Positions 9,021 through 18,442 are shown, counted from the stretch's first letter. The stretch is 64,000 nucleotides of DNA from JALHST01 sp038316335 (GCA_038316335.1 JBBQAM010000004.1:98777-162776), one strand, 5' to 3'. Program-made: numbers and translations. Notes: generated from the letters alone by a model not told the origin.

Positions 9021-9893
9021 ATGAAAAACTATAAAATACTGCTTATTGCCTTTTTAATATTGCCCTTCTGGGTCATTTCCCAAGAAAAAGAACAAGATTC
9101 GGTTCAGGTTGAGGACAAACCAGAGCGCTCGGCATTTGAGAGTTCATATATAATTGATAATCCCACCAATGTGCTTTATACAAAAAAAACATTGGAGATA
9201 CAGATGCAACATAGGTTTGGGATTATTAAGGACGCCGACTTGGCTGGGATTTGGGGGAATGCCAATATTCGTATCGGACTCACCTATTCTGTACTTGACT
9301 GGGTGACCGTTGGTTTTGGCACTACAAAAGATGATCGCTTACAGGATTTTAACTTGAAAGTGGGCCTATTGCGACAAACGCGCTCGGGCAAAATACCGGT
9401 AAGTATTTCGTACTATGGTAATTTTACAATCGATGCCCGCAAAAAGGGTTTTAATCATTTTCCCACCGTACAAGATAGATACTCCTACTTCAATCAATTG
9501 ATTATTGCACGCAGATTCAGCCCTAAACTTTCCTTACAATTTGCGCCCAGCGTTTCCCATTTCAATTTAGTGGAACCCGATAGGAACAACGATCTGTTTG
9601 CAATAGCCCTGGGAGGCCGTTATAAGATCAGTGAAAATACGGCCGTAGTTTTCGATTACAGCCAACCCCTTACACAATATTATGTGTTTAATAGCGCCTA
9701 CGATGATTTTTATTCTCCAAAACCGGGCATTAGTTTGGGAGTGGAATTTTCAACCTCTGGCCACGCATTCCAGTTATTCCTAACCAATAATTCAGGCATT
9801 GTACCCCAGCAAAATTATATGAAGAACACCAATGATTTCCTTAATGGTGAATTTATGCTGGGCTTCAACATTACCAGGATTTATAACTTTTAA
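9021..9893 (+). CDS. DUF5777-like outer-membrane beta-barrel protein
   Basis: 290 residues with a signal peptide ending near VISQ (residue 21). The mature part has the pattern of the DUF5777 barrel family: SSYIIDNPTNVLYTKKTLEI, MQHRFGIIKD, then alternating strands such as WVTVGFGTTKDDRLQDFNLK and a C-terminal aromatic end (ITRIYNF). Family members are often found next to monohaem and multihaem cytochromes, as here. The function is unknown; the position suggests an outer-membrane partner of the electron-transfer proteins. Start chosen at the first ATG, 20 bp after the cytochrome stop. Confidence 0.8.
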   Translation: MKNYKILLIAFLILPFWVISQEKEQDSVQVEDKPERSAFESSYIIDNPTNVLYTKKTLEIQMQHRFGIIKDADLAGIWGNANIRIGLTYSVLDWVTVGFGTTKDDRLQDFNLKVGLLRQTRSGKIPVSISYYGNFTIDARKKGFNHFPTVQDRYSYFNQLIIARRFSPKLSLQFAPSVSHFNLVEPDRNNDLFAIALGGRYKISENTAVVFDYSQPLTQYYVFNSAYDDFYSPKPGISLGVEFSTSGHAFQLFLTNNSGIVPQQNYMKNTNDFLNGEFMLGFNITRIYNF

Positions 9894-9916
9894 AAAGTGA
9901 CCCCTCACAAAATCGT

Positions 9917-10198
9917 ATGACCATGAAAAAGATACCCGAAAAATCCCCTCCAATTTCAAGAAGAGGCTTATTGCCCTTATTGGCCAGTAGTTTACTCGTT
10001 CCCTTTTTGGGCGTGGGAAACATGAATATAAAGGAACAGCGTAAAGCGGTGGACGATGATGAAGATCCCGAATATCAAACCTTATTAAAACCGGATGGTA
10101 CCACGGTTCGAGTAAAAAAGAAAACGGTTCAAGAATCAAAAATCATTCAAAAAAACCTTTCCAACGCTTCCTTGTTAAACTGGTTGGATAAAAAATAA
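9917..10198 (+). CDS. Small Tat-signal protein preceding the ferredoxin subunit
   Basis: 93 residues. A twin-arginine signal (SRRGLLPLLASSLL) is followed by a short acidic and then basic tail without Cys or haem sites. The segment YQTLLKPDGTTVRVKKKTVQE resembles the region just after the Tat signal of the next protein (IELMSTDGTLIQVPMSEVME). It may therefore be a stand-alone relative of that presequence, perhaps an assembly or export helper for the Fe-S protein. It is spaced 19 bp from the next gene. An internal ATG at 9923 is an alternative start. No characterised family was recognised. Confidence 0.7.
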   Translation: MTMKKIPEKSPPISRRGLLPLLASSLLVPFLGVGNMNIKEQRKAVDDDEDPEYQTLLKPDGTTVRVKKKTVQESKIIQKNLSNASLLNWLDKK

Positions 10199-10217
10199 AC
10201 CTATAAAGGCATCGATA

Positions 10218-11180
10218 ATGCAAGAAAACGATACAAATTCACGGCGGAATTTTTTGGATAAGGGATTAAAAATAGGCCTACTTGCCGCCGTGGGCGGTGC
10301 TACGGCAAAGGCACTAGGCACTGACACCGACGAAAGCGCGCATAGTGAGGAAACCATTGAGTTGATGTCGACTGATGGTACTTTGATACAAGTCCCGATG
10401 TCGGAAGTCATGGAAGTCCCGAGTCTAAAGGATGAAAACTATAACGTTCGCAAGGGGTATCCTAATCGAAAATTTGTCATGGTTGTTGACCTGGCTCGAT
10501 GCAAAAATGCCAAACAATGCCAGAGTGCCTGCAATAAATCGCACTATATAACAGGGGACGATGCTTGGCTTAAAATATATAAAATGCAAGAGTCGGAAAG
10601 CACGGCTCCCTATTGGCAGCCAACGCTTTGCCAACATTGTGATAAGCCTCCCTGTGTAAAAGTATGCCCCGTAGATGCCACCTTTAAAAGACAGGACGGA
10701 CTGGTCCTAATTGATGCGGATCGGTGCATCGGATGTCGGTTCTGTATGGCGGCCTGCCCCTATTCTACTAGGGTATTTAATTGGGCGGAGCCCAAACAGG
10801 GCGAAATGAGCGAAATTACAATGGATATGGAACACCTGAATTATTCGCCCGATTATGCGGGGATGCCTAGTCAAAAAGGAACCGTAGATAAATGTGATTT
10901 TTGCCCTCATATGGTCGATAAAGGTGAATTACCGCATTGCGTAAGCGCCTGCCCCAATGGTGTTTTCTTTTTTGGGGATGCCTATGAGGATACCGTGACG
11001 AACGGTGACGAGACATTTAGGCTTAGCAAATTGCTCAAGGATAAAGCAGGATATCGATTGATGGAGAGTCTGGGTACCGAGCCCAGCGTCTATTATTTAC
11101 CACCTTCGAACAGATTGGTAGATTTTGAGGAAGGCTTGAAAAATTATGATGAATTTAAATCGGTTGATACAACAGAATAG
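10218..11180 (+). CDS. Tat-exported 4Fe-4S dicluster-type ferredoxin subunit
   Basis: 320 residues. It has a Tat signal (SRRNFL, residues 9-14, with a hydrophobic stretch to 30). Cys groups are C95/C101/C105, C138/C141/C146/C150, C170/C173/C176/C180 and C226/C229/C241/C245, the layout of NrfC/PsrB/DmsB-type proteins with up to four clusters. The first group is spaced C-x5-C-x3-C (RCKNAKQCQSAC) rather than the common C-x2-C-x2-C, and has only three Cys plus a nearby His109. It should pass electrons between the NrfD membrane subunit, encoded 2 bp downstream, and a periplasmic partner. No molybdopterin catalytic subunit is encoded nearby, so the cytochromes are the likely partners. Confidence 0.92.
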   Translation: MQENDTNSRRNFLDKGLKIGLLAAVGGATAKALGTDTDESAHSEETIELMSTDGTLIQVPMSEVMEVPSLKDENYNVRKGYPNRKFVMVVDLARCKNAKQCQSACNKSHYITGDDAWLKIYKMQESESTAPYWQPTLCQHCDKPPCVKVCPVDATFKRQDGLVLIDADRCIGCRFCMAACPYSTRVFNWAEPKQGEMSEITMDMEHLNYSPDYAGMPSQKGTVDKCDFCPHMVDKGELPHCVSACPNGVFFFGDAYEDTVTNGDETFRLSKLLKDKAGYRLMESLGTEPSVYYLPPSNRLVDFEEGLKNYDEFKSVDTTE

Positions 11181-11182
11181 TC

Positions 11183-12493
11183 ATGAAAAATTATGATGCC
11201 TTGGTAGAAGATCTCGCCCCAAAGAAATTTGGAAAATATGGCAAAATTTGGATAGGATTTCTTCTGGCCATTATTTTGGGGGCCTTAGGTTGTTATATTG
11301 TTCAATTGCGCGAGGGATTGATTATTACCGATATGCGCGATTATGCCCTTTGGGGGATATACATTTCAAACTTTGTCTTTTTTGTTGCCATAAGCCTGGT
11401 CGGGTCCTTGATTACGGCCATATTACGATTATCCGGGGCAAAATGGAGTACGCCACTCACCCGGATCGCCGAAATTATAGCGGTGGCAGCCATTATAATG
11501 GCAGGACTTACTATTATTATCGATATGGGGAGACCCGAAAGGCTATTCAATCTTTTTATACATGGTAGATTGCAATCACCCATAATTTGGGATGTCGTGG
11601 TCATCACTACATATCTTGTTATCAGTATTTTATTGCTTTATTATCCCCTATTGCCCGATTTTGCCATACTTGCAAAACACTTCAAGAATGCCCCTAAATT
11701 GCAGAAATGGTACGGAAGGCTTTCCTTAAATTGGTACGGCACCATACCACAACAAAAACTCAAGAATAAATCAATTCGTATCCTATCCATAATGATAATC
11801 CCGGTCGCGTTTGGTATTCATACGGTAACCGCCTGGTTGTTTGCGACCACGTATAGACCCGGCTGGGATAGTTCAAACTTTGGCCCGTATTTTATTGCTG
11901 GGGCATTTGTTGCCGGTGCGGGAGCGGTAATCACTGTAATGTACATCTTAAGAAGAATCTATCATCTTGAAGACTACATTACTTCCAAGCATTTTGATAG
12001 AATGGGTAAATTGTTGGTTTTGCTCTGCCTGATTTATCTCTATTTTAATATCAATGAATATTTGGTCCCTGCCTACAAAAATACGGTGGAAGAGTCTGCC
12101 CATTTAAAAGGATTGTTTGTAGGGCACTATGCCGCATTGTTTTGGTTGGTCATTGTTGGTGGTTTGATCCTGCCTATTATTGTCTTGGTCTTTCCACAAG
12201 GACGAAAACCACTTCCAGTTTTCATTATTGGTCTCTTAGTAGTAGTAGGTGCCTGGTGGAAAAGATACCTGATTGTGACCCCGACCCTATTGCATCCCTT
12301 TCTACCGATACAAGGGGTTCCTGAATCTTGGCACCAATATTTTCCCTCCGTCATGGAATGGATCATAACATTTGGGACCCTGGCTTCGGCCCTTTTAATT
12401 ATTACGCTATTGGTTCGTTATCTGCCCATTGTACCTATACATGAAACCGCTATGGAGCAAGGCGTATTGGAAACTGATAAATCTTCAAAATAA
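11183..12493 (+). CDS. nrfD: NrfD/PsrC-family quinone-interacting membrane subunit
   Basis: 436 residues with about ten hydrophobic segments, including the family-typical stretch TIIIDMGRPERLFN after the third. NrfD-type proteins exchange electrons with menaquinol in the membrane through a partner 4Fe-4S protein, which is the preceding gene. Ten segments fit the ActC type of alternative complex III as well as polysulfide-reductase-like subunits. Its stop codon overlaps the next start (TAATG at 12491-12495), supporting co-translation. The symbol denotes the family, not proven nitrite reduction. Confidence 0.9.
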   Translation: MKNYDALVEDLAPKKFGKYGKIWIGFLLAIILGALGCYIVQLREGLIITDMRDYALWGIYISNFVFFVAISLVGSLITAILRLSGAKWSTPLTRIAEIIAVAAIIMAGLTIIIDMGRPERLFNLFIHGRLQSPIIWDVVVITTYLVISILLLYYPLLPDFAILAKHFKNAPKLQKWYGRLSLNWYGTIPQQKLKNKSIRILSIMIIPVAFGIHTVTAWLFATTYRPGWDSSNFGPYFIAGAFVAGAGAVITVMYILRRIYHLEDYITSKHFDRMGKLLVLLCLIYLYFNINEYLVPAYKNTVEESAHLKGLFVGHYAALFWLVIVGGLILPIIVLVFPQGRKPLPVFIIGLLVVVGAWWKRYLIVTPTLLHPFLPIQGVPESWHQYFPSVMEWIITFGTLASALLIITLLVRYLPIVPIHETAMEQGVLETDKSSK

Positions 12494-13368
12494 TGGGACG
12501 CTCGATGAACATAAATTTCGTAGGTATCTTGACCGTGGCCTTTCTAATCTTTGCCATGGGGGAAGGGTATTCCCAAAATGAAAAAAAGAAGGCACGGGTC
12601 ACTTTGGCATTCAACAAAATCATGCCAAAAGAGAAGTACCTTACTATTTCCGCCAAATTTAAGGGGGAAGAAGGATTCGAACCCGCAACGGACCTTTTAT
12701 TTGACGTGTACAATGTACTTGAATTTGATAGTTTAGTGAAGATGGGTCAAATTACGACGAACGCCAAAGGAGAAGGAAAATTTAATTTTGAAAATTTAAT
12801 GGCAAAAAATGCCGACAGCAGCGGCACGTATAATTTTAGGGTAGCGGTAAATGACAATAAAGAATTTGCGGATGTAGAAAAAAGTATCGCTTTTAAAGAG
12901 GCCGATATCACGGCAGAATTGATGCCTATGGACGACGGAATGAATAGCATAAAGGCAACACTGATTGACAAATATTCAAACACACCGATTATTGATCAGC
13001 CTTTGCAACTACAGGTGAAAAGGTTATTCAAACCCCTCAAGCTTGGTGAAGATATAATCACGACCGATAGTTCTGGTACAATTATTGTTCCCATTGATTC
13101 AACGATACCGGGCATTGATGGTAATCTGACCCTTGAGGTCGTACTGAATGAAAGTGATGTGTATGGCACGGTAAAAGCGAATATAACCGGAAAAATCGGG
13201 ACTCCCTTTGTAAATCAATCAACCTTTGAGGAACGAACCATGTGGTCACCGGGCACCAAAACCCCCATCTTTTTATTGTTGTCTTTTAATAGCGTCATAA
13301 TCGGTATTTGGGCCATTATTCTTTTTTTAATTTTTAATCTAACAAAAATATATAAATCCAAAAATTAA
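12493..13368 (+). CDS. Unknown envelope protein with C-terminal membrane anchor
   Basis: 291 residues. A signal-like segment (ILTVAFLIFAMGEGYSQ) is followed by about 215 mostly beta-rich residues and a single membrane helix near the C-terminus (IFLLLSFNSVIIGIWAIILFLIF) ending in Lys-rich KIYKSKN. This predicts a periplasmic domain with a tail in the inner membrane. There are no Cys-based cofactor sites. It overlaps the NrfD stop codon and precedes a cytochrome c by 7 bp, so it is very likely a subunit or assembly factor of the same complex. No family was recognised. An internal ATG at 12505 is an alternative start. Confidence 0.75.
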   Translation: MGRSMNINFVGILTVAFLIFAMGEGYSQNEKKKARVTLAFNKIMPKEKYLTISAKFKGEEGFEPATDLLFDVYNVLEFDSLVKMGQITTNAKGEGKFNFENLMAKNADSSGTYNFRVAVNDNKEFADVEKSIAFKEADITAELMPMDDGMNSIKATLIDKYSNTPIIDQPLQLQVKRLFKPLKLGEDIITTDSSGTIIVPIDSTIPGIDGNLTLEVVLNESDVYGTVKANITGKIGTPFVNQSTFEERTMWSPGTKTPIFLLLSFNSVIIGIWAIILFLIFNLTKIYKSKN

Positions 13369-13375
13369 TAGCAAT

Positions 13376-13780
13376 ATGAAAAATTCAGTTATCATTATCC
13401 TTCTGGGAATCGTTTCTTTAGGCTTTTACTCGTTTACTCATAGTTATCAGGATAAATGGATCGTCCCCGATGAATATAAAAACATGAAGAATCCAACCGA
13501 CAAGACGGACAAAGAGAATTTGGCCATCGGAAAAACGTTGTACAGTAAACACTGTCAATCGTGCCATGGTAAAGAAGGATATGGTGATGGTCCTAAGGCG
13601 AAGGAGCAAAAAGGGGATCTAGGCGATTTTTCGGCTGCTGAATATCAGACTCAAACTGATGGTGAAATGTTCTATAAGTCGACCTTTGGCAGAAATGACA
13701 TGCCAGAGTTCAAGAAAAAAATTCCAGATGACGAAGACCGATGGTTGGTGGTAAATTACATAAGGACCCTCAAACAATAG
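13376..13780 (+). CDS. Class I cytochrome c
   Basis: 134 residues with an uncleaved or cleaved N-terminal hydrophobic segment (VIIILLGIVSLGFYSF) and one haem site (HCQSCHG, Cys60-His64). Met109 in RNDMPEFKKK is the likely second axial ligand, and WLVVNYIRTL forms the final helix. It is similar in layout to small ActE-like or cbb3-associated cytochromes. As last gene of the cluster it may take electrons from the NrfD module to an oxidase or to the lipoprotein cytochromes. Confidence 0.9.
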   Translation: MKNSVIIILLGIVSLGFYSFTHSYQDKWIVPDEYKNMKNPTDKTDKENLAIGKTLYSKHCQSCHGKEGYGDGPKAKEQKGDLGDFSAAEYQTQTDGEMFYKSTFGRNDMPEFKKKIPDDEDRWLVVNYIRTLKQ

Positions 13781-13844
13781 AAATCATTAATTTTTCGTTT
13801 TAGTAAAGGTTCCTGAAATCGGGTTTAATCACTAGTAATGTGTT

Positions 13845-15059
13845 ATGGAAAAATCAATACGCTTTATAAGTATATCGCACAAAACGGCATCTGTTTCGCA
13901 ACGTGAGGTATATTGCATTTCGGAAGAAGAAAAAATAAAGATCGCAGACCGTATCCGACATCATTTTCCGGATATTATAGGCTTGTTTCTTTTATCTACT
14001 TGCAACCGGACAGAGGTTTATTTCGAATCATCAAATACATCGAGCGAGGCACTTCTTGATTTTTTTATTGACCATAAAGCTATTGGAAATACCCAATTGC
14101 AGACCCCATTGTTCATCTATGAAAATACGACCAAAGAGACCGTAAAACATCTTTTGGAAGTTTCTTCGGGATTGGCTTCCTCTGTTCTCGGCGATGCCGA
14201 AATTATACATCAAATCAAGAAAGCCTATCAATTTTCAATACGGCATAAATTGCAGGGTTCTTTGCTCGAGCGCGCTATGCAAACCGTATTTAGGGCGCAC
14301 AAACGAATCAGCAATGAAACTCAATTTAGGGATGGAAGCACATCCTTGGCCTACAAAGCCTTGAAAGTAGTCAGTGACACCTTTACCAAAACCCATTGCA
14401 AATCTAAAAAGATCTTGTTAATAGGGACCGGGGAAATTGTAACCCAGCTCTTAAAATATAATTCTAAATTTAATTTTGATACGATTTATATTGCCAATCG
14501 TACTTTGGAAAGAGCCATTAATTTAAGTACTAAGTACAACTGCAAAACCTATGAATGGCAGAAAGTCGTAAACAATGAATTCGACGATTTCGATGTAATT
14601 ATAAGTGCCGTAAGCAATTGTCATCACTTAATAAAAAAAATACAATCGATTTCCAAGCATTTACTATTGATCGATCTGGCAATTCCCAGTAACATCGATC
14701 CGAGGGGGGTACCTAAAAAGCAGGTGGTGTTCTATGATTTAGATACCATTACTGTGGAATTAGAAGACGCCAAGGAAAAAAGATCGGCATCTGTTTCCCA
14801 GGTTAAGGCCCTTATTGTCGATGAACTAGCTTCCTTCATGAAATGGCACCAAGAAGGCATGTTGAGGTCGATTTTAGCGGCTTATAAGATAAAGGTAAAT
14901 ATCAAGGTGGCAGCCTACTTTGAAAAACACATGAACGAACTCGATAAACACAGGATACCGACGATTACCAACCAAATCGTTCGTAAGGCAATTAAACAGC
15001 CAGGAAAAAAGATAGACTTTGAGGCAATCGATGCGTTTATTGCCGAAAAAGTCTCCTAA
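13845..15059 (+). CDS. hemA: Glutamyl-tRNA reductase
   Basis: 404 residues, the usual length. It reduces glutamyl-tRNA to glutamate-1-semialdehyde with NADPH, the first step of C5 haem synthesis. Visible hallmarks are ISHKTASVSQRE near the N-terminus, the catalytic Cys53 in STCNRTEVY, GLASSVLGDAEIIHQIKKAY (substrate-binding) and a nucleotide-binding segment ILLIGTGEIVTQLLK. It starts 64 bp after the last cytochrome gene on the same strand. Its position between cytochrome genes and ccsBA fits extra haem demand. Confidence 0.95.
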   Translation: MEKSIRFISISHKTASVSQREVYCISEEEKIKIADRIRHHFPDIIGLFLLSTCNRTEVYFESSNTSSEALLDFFIDHKAIGNTQLQTPLFIYENTTKETVKHLLEVSSGLASSVLGDAEIIHQIKKAYQFSIRHKLQGSLLERAMQTVFRAHKRISNETQFRDGSTSLAYKALKVVSDTFTKTHCKSKKILLIGTGEIVTQLLKYNSKFNFDTIYIANRTLERAINLSTKYNCKTYEWQKVVNNEFDDFDVIISAVSNCHHLIKKIQSISKHLLLIDLAIPSNIDPRGVPKKQVVFYDLDTITVELEDAKEKRSASVSQVKALIVDELASFMKWHQEGMLRSILAAYKIKVNIKVAAYFEKHMNELDKHRIPTITNQIVRKAIKQPGKKIDFEAIDAFIAEKVS

Positions 15060-15177
15060 TTGATATACGTCGTGAAATTCCTTGAGGCAACATCTTGTCT
15101 TGTATAGCCATTTCTAAAATTAAATCGCACGAAGTCTAATAGCCCCTAGTAAAATTTATGAAAAGGAATGGCATTTT

Positions 15178-18100
15178 TTAAGAAATAACCTTGAATTTTC
15201 GTTTTTTCCAATAAGCTGCACTGCTAATCAAAATGATAATGGCCACCACAATATACACCCAAGTCGGGATTGGTATAGGGTCTCCGGTGGCATATGAGTG
15301 AAGACCGGACAAATAGTAATTCACCCCATAATAGGTCATAATTACAGTCGCCAATCCGAAAATAGTGGCTAAATTGTACGCATAAAGACCCGTTAATTTC
15401 GGAATGATTCGCATATGTAGAATAAAGGCATAGACAAGAATGGTTACCAAAGCCCAGGTTTCCTTAGCATCCCAACCCCAATAACGTCCCCAGGATTCAT
15501 TTGCCCAAACACCGCCTAGATAGGTTCCGATACTAACCATAAAAAGGCCGCCGATCAACGTTATCTCACTGATATATGACATTTCTTGAATGATCCTTTT
15601 GATCCTGGCCTTATTCGCGTCATTCAGGAATATCATCAAGACGAGGTTGATCAGACCAATGATTGCGCCGAGCATCAAAAAGCCATAACTCCCGGCCTCG
15701 AGTGATACGTGAATGGTCAACCAATACGATTTTAAAACCGGCACCAACGGTGTTATTTCAGGATCAAGGAAACTCAAGGTGGCCACAAAGAGGATGGTCG
15801 CAGCCAACACCATAGTAGCCGCTAGGCCTCCAAAAGATTTTCTGGTAAATAAAAGCCCAGCCAAGGTAGATGTCCAGGCAATATAGATCATCGATTCATA
15901 CCCGTTGCTCCATGGGGCCCTTCCTGAAACGTACCAGCGAAGACCAAGCCCAAGAGTGTGCATGGCAAAACCAAAAACGACCAAAGAAAACAAGATCAAA
16001 TAGGGCCATTTTAAATTTACAGTTGGTTTAAAAACAGAAAGGAACAAAAAGAAAAGTAAAGCAAGGCCCAATAGGATATACAAAGCCGCCAAAGACGTAA
16101 ATACATTCAGTTTGTTCAGTATGATTTCGGCACTTATCTTTGATTGAGATGGCATAATATCACCCCCGTTTTTTATCTGATAGGCCTTTAACTCCCCTAA
16201 TAGATGGTCGGCCTGAGTAAAATTGTTTGTTTGTATTCCTTCTTGTAGTGCTGCCGTGTACGCCCCAAAAAATTTATCGGCTACACTATCCTGATGATCA
16301 TTGCCAACATCGGTTCCATGATTGTGGGTAGTGTTTGACACCCACGTATTTGTTGGATCATCGGGATTGGGAATGATTTTCAACAAGGTTCCTGAAAAAG
16401 CCATGCTTAAAATATTCACCCGTTCATCTATTTTCAATAATTCCTTTTCATAAACGCCTTGATCTATAGGCTCGAGGCTATAGATCCTGCGCATTTCATC
16501 ACGCAACTTGTATTCACCATTCGTATTGAAAAAGTCTTTGTAGGCCGCATAATCACCTCCAACACTTAACTTTTTTTGAATATCCTTATGGTTCCCTAAC
16601 TTTATGATAGGGACGGCATACCACGCTTGTTTGTCGACTAAAAGGCTTAGTAGAATTTGATCCGCAGAGAGGCCGTATAGACTTTCCTTCCGCGCCAATT
16701 TTCGCATTATTTCGCGGGACAATGTATGAACCGGTTTCATTCTTCCTTTAAAGTCCTGCACAACAAGCCTACTGAATTCGTTTGCATGTTCCTTGCTCAC
16801 CGCATGCTTAATGAAAACATCGTCCTTGACATCCTGAGCCATAGAGAAAAACGAGAAGCATAGAATGAAAATAAAGGTCGGACCCTTATCCCGTAGTTTC
16901 TTGATCTTTTGGGTAACCTGATAAAATCGGGTCTGCTTACTGAACAAGGTCCATAGCATGCCGAAGGTCAAAAGTGCATATCCCAAATACGAAATCCAGG
17001 TTCCCCAAAAATCATTATTGACACTTAAATAGGTCCCCTTTTCATCCTTATCAAAGGAAGATTGAAAAAATCGGTATCCGTCATAATCCAAGATATTGTT
17101 CATGAAGATCCGATAATCCATTTTCACATCCTTGCTTTGATCGACCAAGGTGACTTCACTTGCATACGAGGAGGCACTGTTAGTACCAGGGTATTTATCC
17201 ATGATAAATTTGTTCAGTTTAATAAAAAACGGAACGGTTACTTCCTTGGATCCATAGGCTACTGAAAAATCCAAGTCGCCAAAATTCATCGATTCAGGCC
17301 TGCCGGGCATTCCTCGGCTCCCATACACAATGGCTTCCTGGGTGGTACCATTAACCGTCACATCAAGAGACAAGGCCGTCATGCTTTCATTTTTAACCTT
17401 GGGGCCTTCCGATTCCATTCGAACGGCGCCATTTTTATTAAAATTTGAAAAAACTACATTATTTACGCCATCTGAATATAATGAGCGTAGCAAAAGTGGT
17501 CGATATCGGTCTGAAGGGTAGATCGTATCCTTGGTTTGGGTCGCCATAACGGTTTGCGTCCAAGTACGGTTCGAATTGAACAATAGCGAATCATTTCTAA
17601 AAGTAATATTGATGGCGTCGGGTAATTGCGTTTCCTTAAAATTATAAATCAGCCCTCTAATTTGCTTGGTCTGGCCTTCATTGACAAAATATTCTTCCCG
17701 GCCATTCGCTCCGGCAACGACAATTTGCAAGGTAGGTTGGCCTTCCAAACTTTCTCCGAGCATTTGTTTCGGATTGGGTATGAACTCCTTTGTTTTCACT
17801 TCTATTAAATCATTGCCGATCATATAAGAACGCTGCCAATTATTGTTTCCCAAGGAAGCAAAAAGCACAGGCTCATCAAAGGCATAGATCTGATTATTTT
17901 TAGTGACCGTGAATTTTAAATAGGTATTCGACGATAAAAAACTATTGGAGGTGTCATTTTCACGGATATGCATAATACCCTCAAAACCAAAATAGCGCGT
18001 AACGCCCGCTCCGATTATAATAACGATGATTGCACCGTGGAAAAGAAGTAGCGACCATTTCTTTTGCTCAATCATCCGAAACCTAAAAATATTAACCAGA

Positions 18101-18324
18101 ATCGTAATTCCGAATAAGAGAAGTAGTAACTCGAACCACCACGATTTGAAGATTACCTTTTGTGCGGCACTGGTGCCGAAGTCATTTTCAACAAACGTGG
18201 CGATACCGATGGCCGCGGCAAAAAGCAATAAATAAATTCCGGCTGCCCTTGTATTGAATAACGGTCGCGAAATTAAGTTGATTCTGAATAGTATTTCCTT
18301 GATTCTAGGGAGTAAACGCTTCAT
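15178..18324 (-). CDS. ccsBA: Cytochrome c biogenesis fusion protein CcsB-CcsA (ResB-ResC)
   Basis: About 1048 residues from the ATG ending at 18324. The frame extends to 18348, but a -7 promoter motif (18346-18353) lies inside that extension. The N-terminal ResB/CcsB half has membrane helices near the start and one about residue 450 with a large periplasmic part. The C-terminal CcsA half has the haem-handling WWD-type segment SWGRYWGWDAKETWALV and several helices with conserved His (HVSLEAGSYG, LHMRIIPK). The protein exports haem and attaches it to CxxCH apocytochromes (System II). It is convergent with hemA, and both serve the cytochromes encoded upstream. Confidence 0.95.
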   Translation of the reverse strand: MKRLLPRIKEILFRINLISRPLFNTRAAGIYLLLFAAAIGIATFVENDFGTSAAQKVIFKSWWFELLLLLFGITILVNIFRFRMIEQKKWSLLLFHGAIIVIIIGAGVTRYFGFEGIMHIRENDTSNSFLSSNTYLKFTVTKNNQIYAFDEPVLFASLGNNNWQRSYMIGNDLIEVKTKEFIPNPKQMLGESLEGQPTLQIVVAGANGREEYFVNEGQTKQIRGLIYNFKETQLPDAINITFRNDSLLFNSNRTWTQTVMATQTKDTIYPSDRYRPLLLRSLYSDGVNNVVFSNFNKNGAVRMESEGPKVKNESMTALSLDVTVNGTTQEAIVYGSRGMPGRPESMNFGDLDFSVAYGSKEVTVPFFIKLNKFIMDKYPGTNSASSYASEVTLVDQSKDVKMDYRIFMNNILDYDGYRFFQSSFDKDEKGTYLSVNNDFWGTWISYLGYALLTFGMLWTLFSKQTRFYQVTQKIKKLRDKGPTFIFILCFSFFSMAQDVKDDVFIKHAVSKEHANEFSRLVVQDFKGRMKPVHTLSREIMRKLARKESLYGLSADQILLSLLVDKQAWYAVPIIKLGNHKDIQKKLSVGGDYAAYKDFFNTNGEYKLRDEMRRIYSLEPIDQGVYEKELLKIDERVNILSMAFSGTLLKIIPNPDDPTNTWVSNTTHNHGTDVGNDHQDSVADKFFGAYTAALQEGIQTNNFTQADHLLGELKAYQIKNGGDIMPSQSKISAEIILNKLNVFTSLAALYILLGLALLFFLFLSVFKPTVNLKWPYLILFSLVVFGFAMHTLGLGLRWYVSGRAPWSNGYESMIYIAWTSTLAGLLFTRKSFGGLAATMVLAATILFVATLSFLDPEITPLVPVLKSYWLTIHVSLEAGSYGFLMLGAIIGLINLVLMIFLNDANKARIKRIIQEMSYISEITLIGGLFMVSIGTYLGGVWANESWGRYWGWDAKETWALVTILVYAFILHMRIIPKLTGLYAYNLATIFGLATVIMTYYGVNYYLSGLHSYATGDPIPIPTWVYIVVAIIILISSAAYWKKRKFKVIS

Positions 18325-18345
18325 TTCAGGATTTCTGGGGACACT

Positions 18346-18353
18346 CAAATGTA
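18346..18353 (-). promoter_or_regulatory. -7 promoter motif of ccsBA
   Basis: On the minus strand this reads TACATTTG, matching TAnnTTTG, 22 bp before the chosen ATG. No TTG was found at the expected -33 position, so it is a partial match. Confidence 0.4.
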
Positions 18354-18442
18354 CACTAAATTTTCGGTTTTTCTGCGAAGATCGACGAAGGGTTCAATGC
18401 ACAAAAAATATATTTCGATATATTTAAGGCAGAAACCTATCT

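Noticed and set aside
10218..13780. Complete alternative complex III
   Set aside because: No molybdopterin-like ActB half, no second NrfD (ActF) and no ActD-like gene are present; only part of the set matches.
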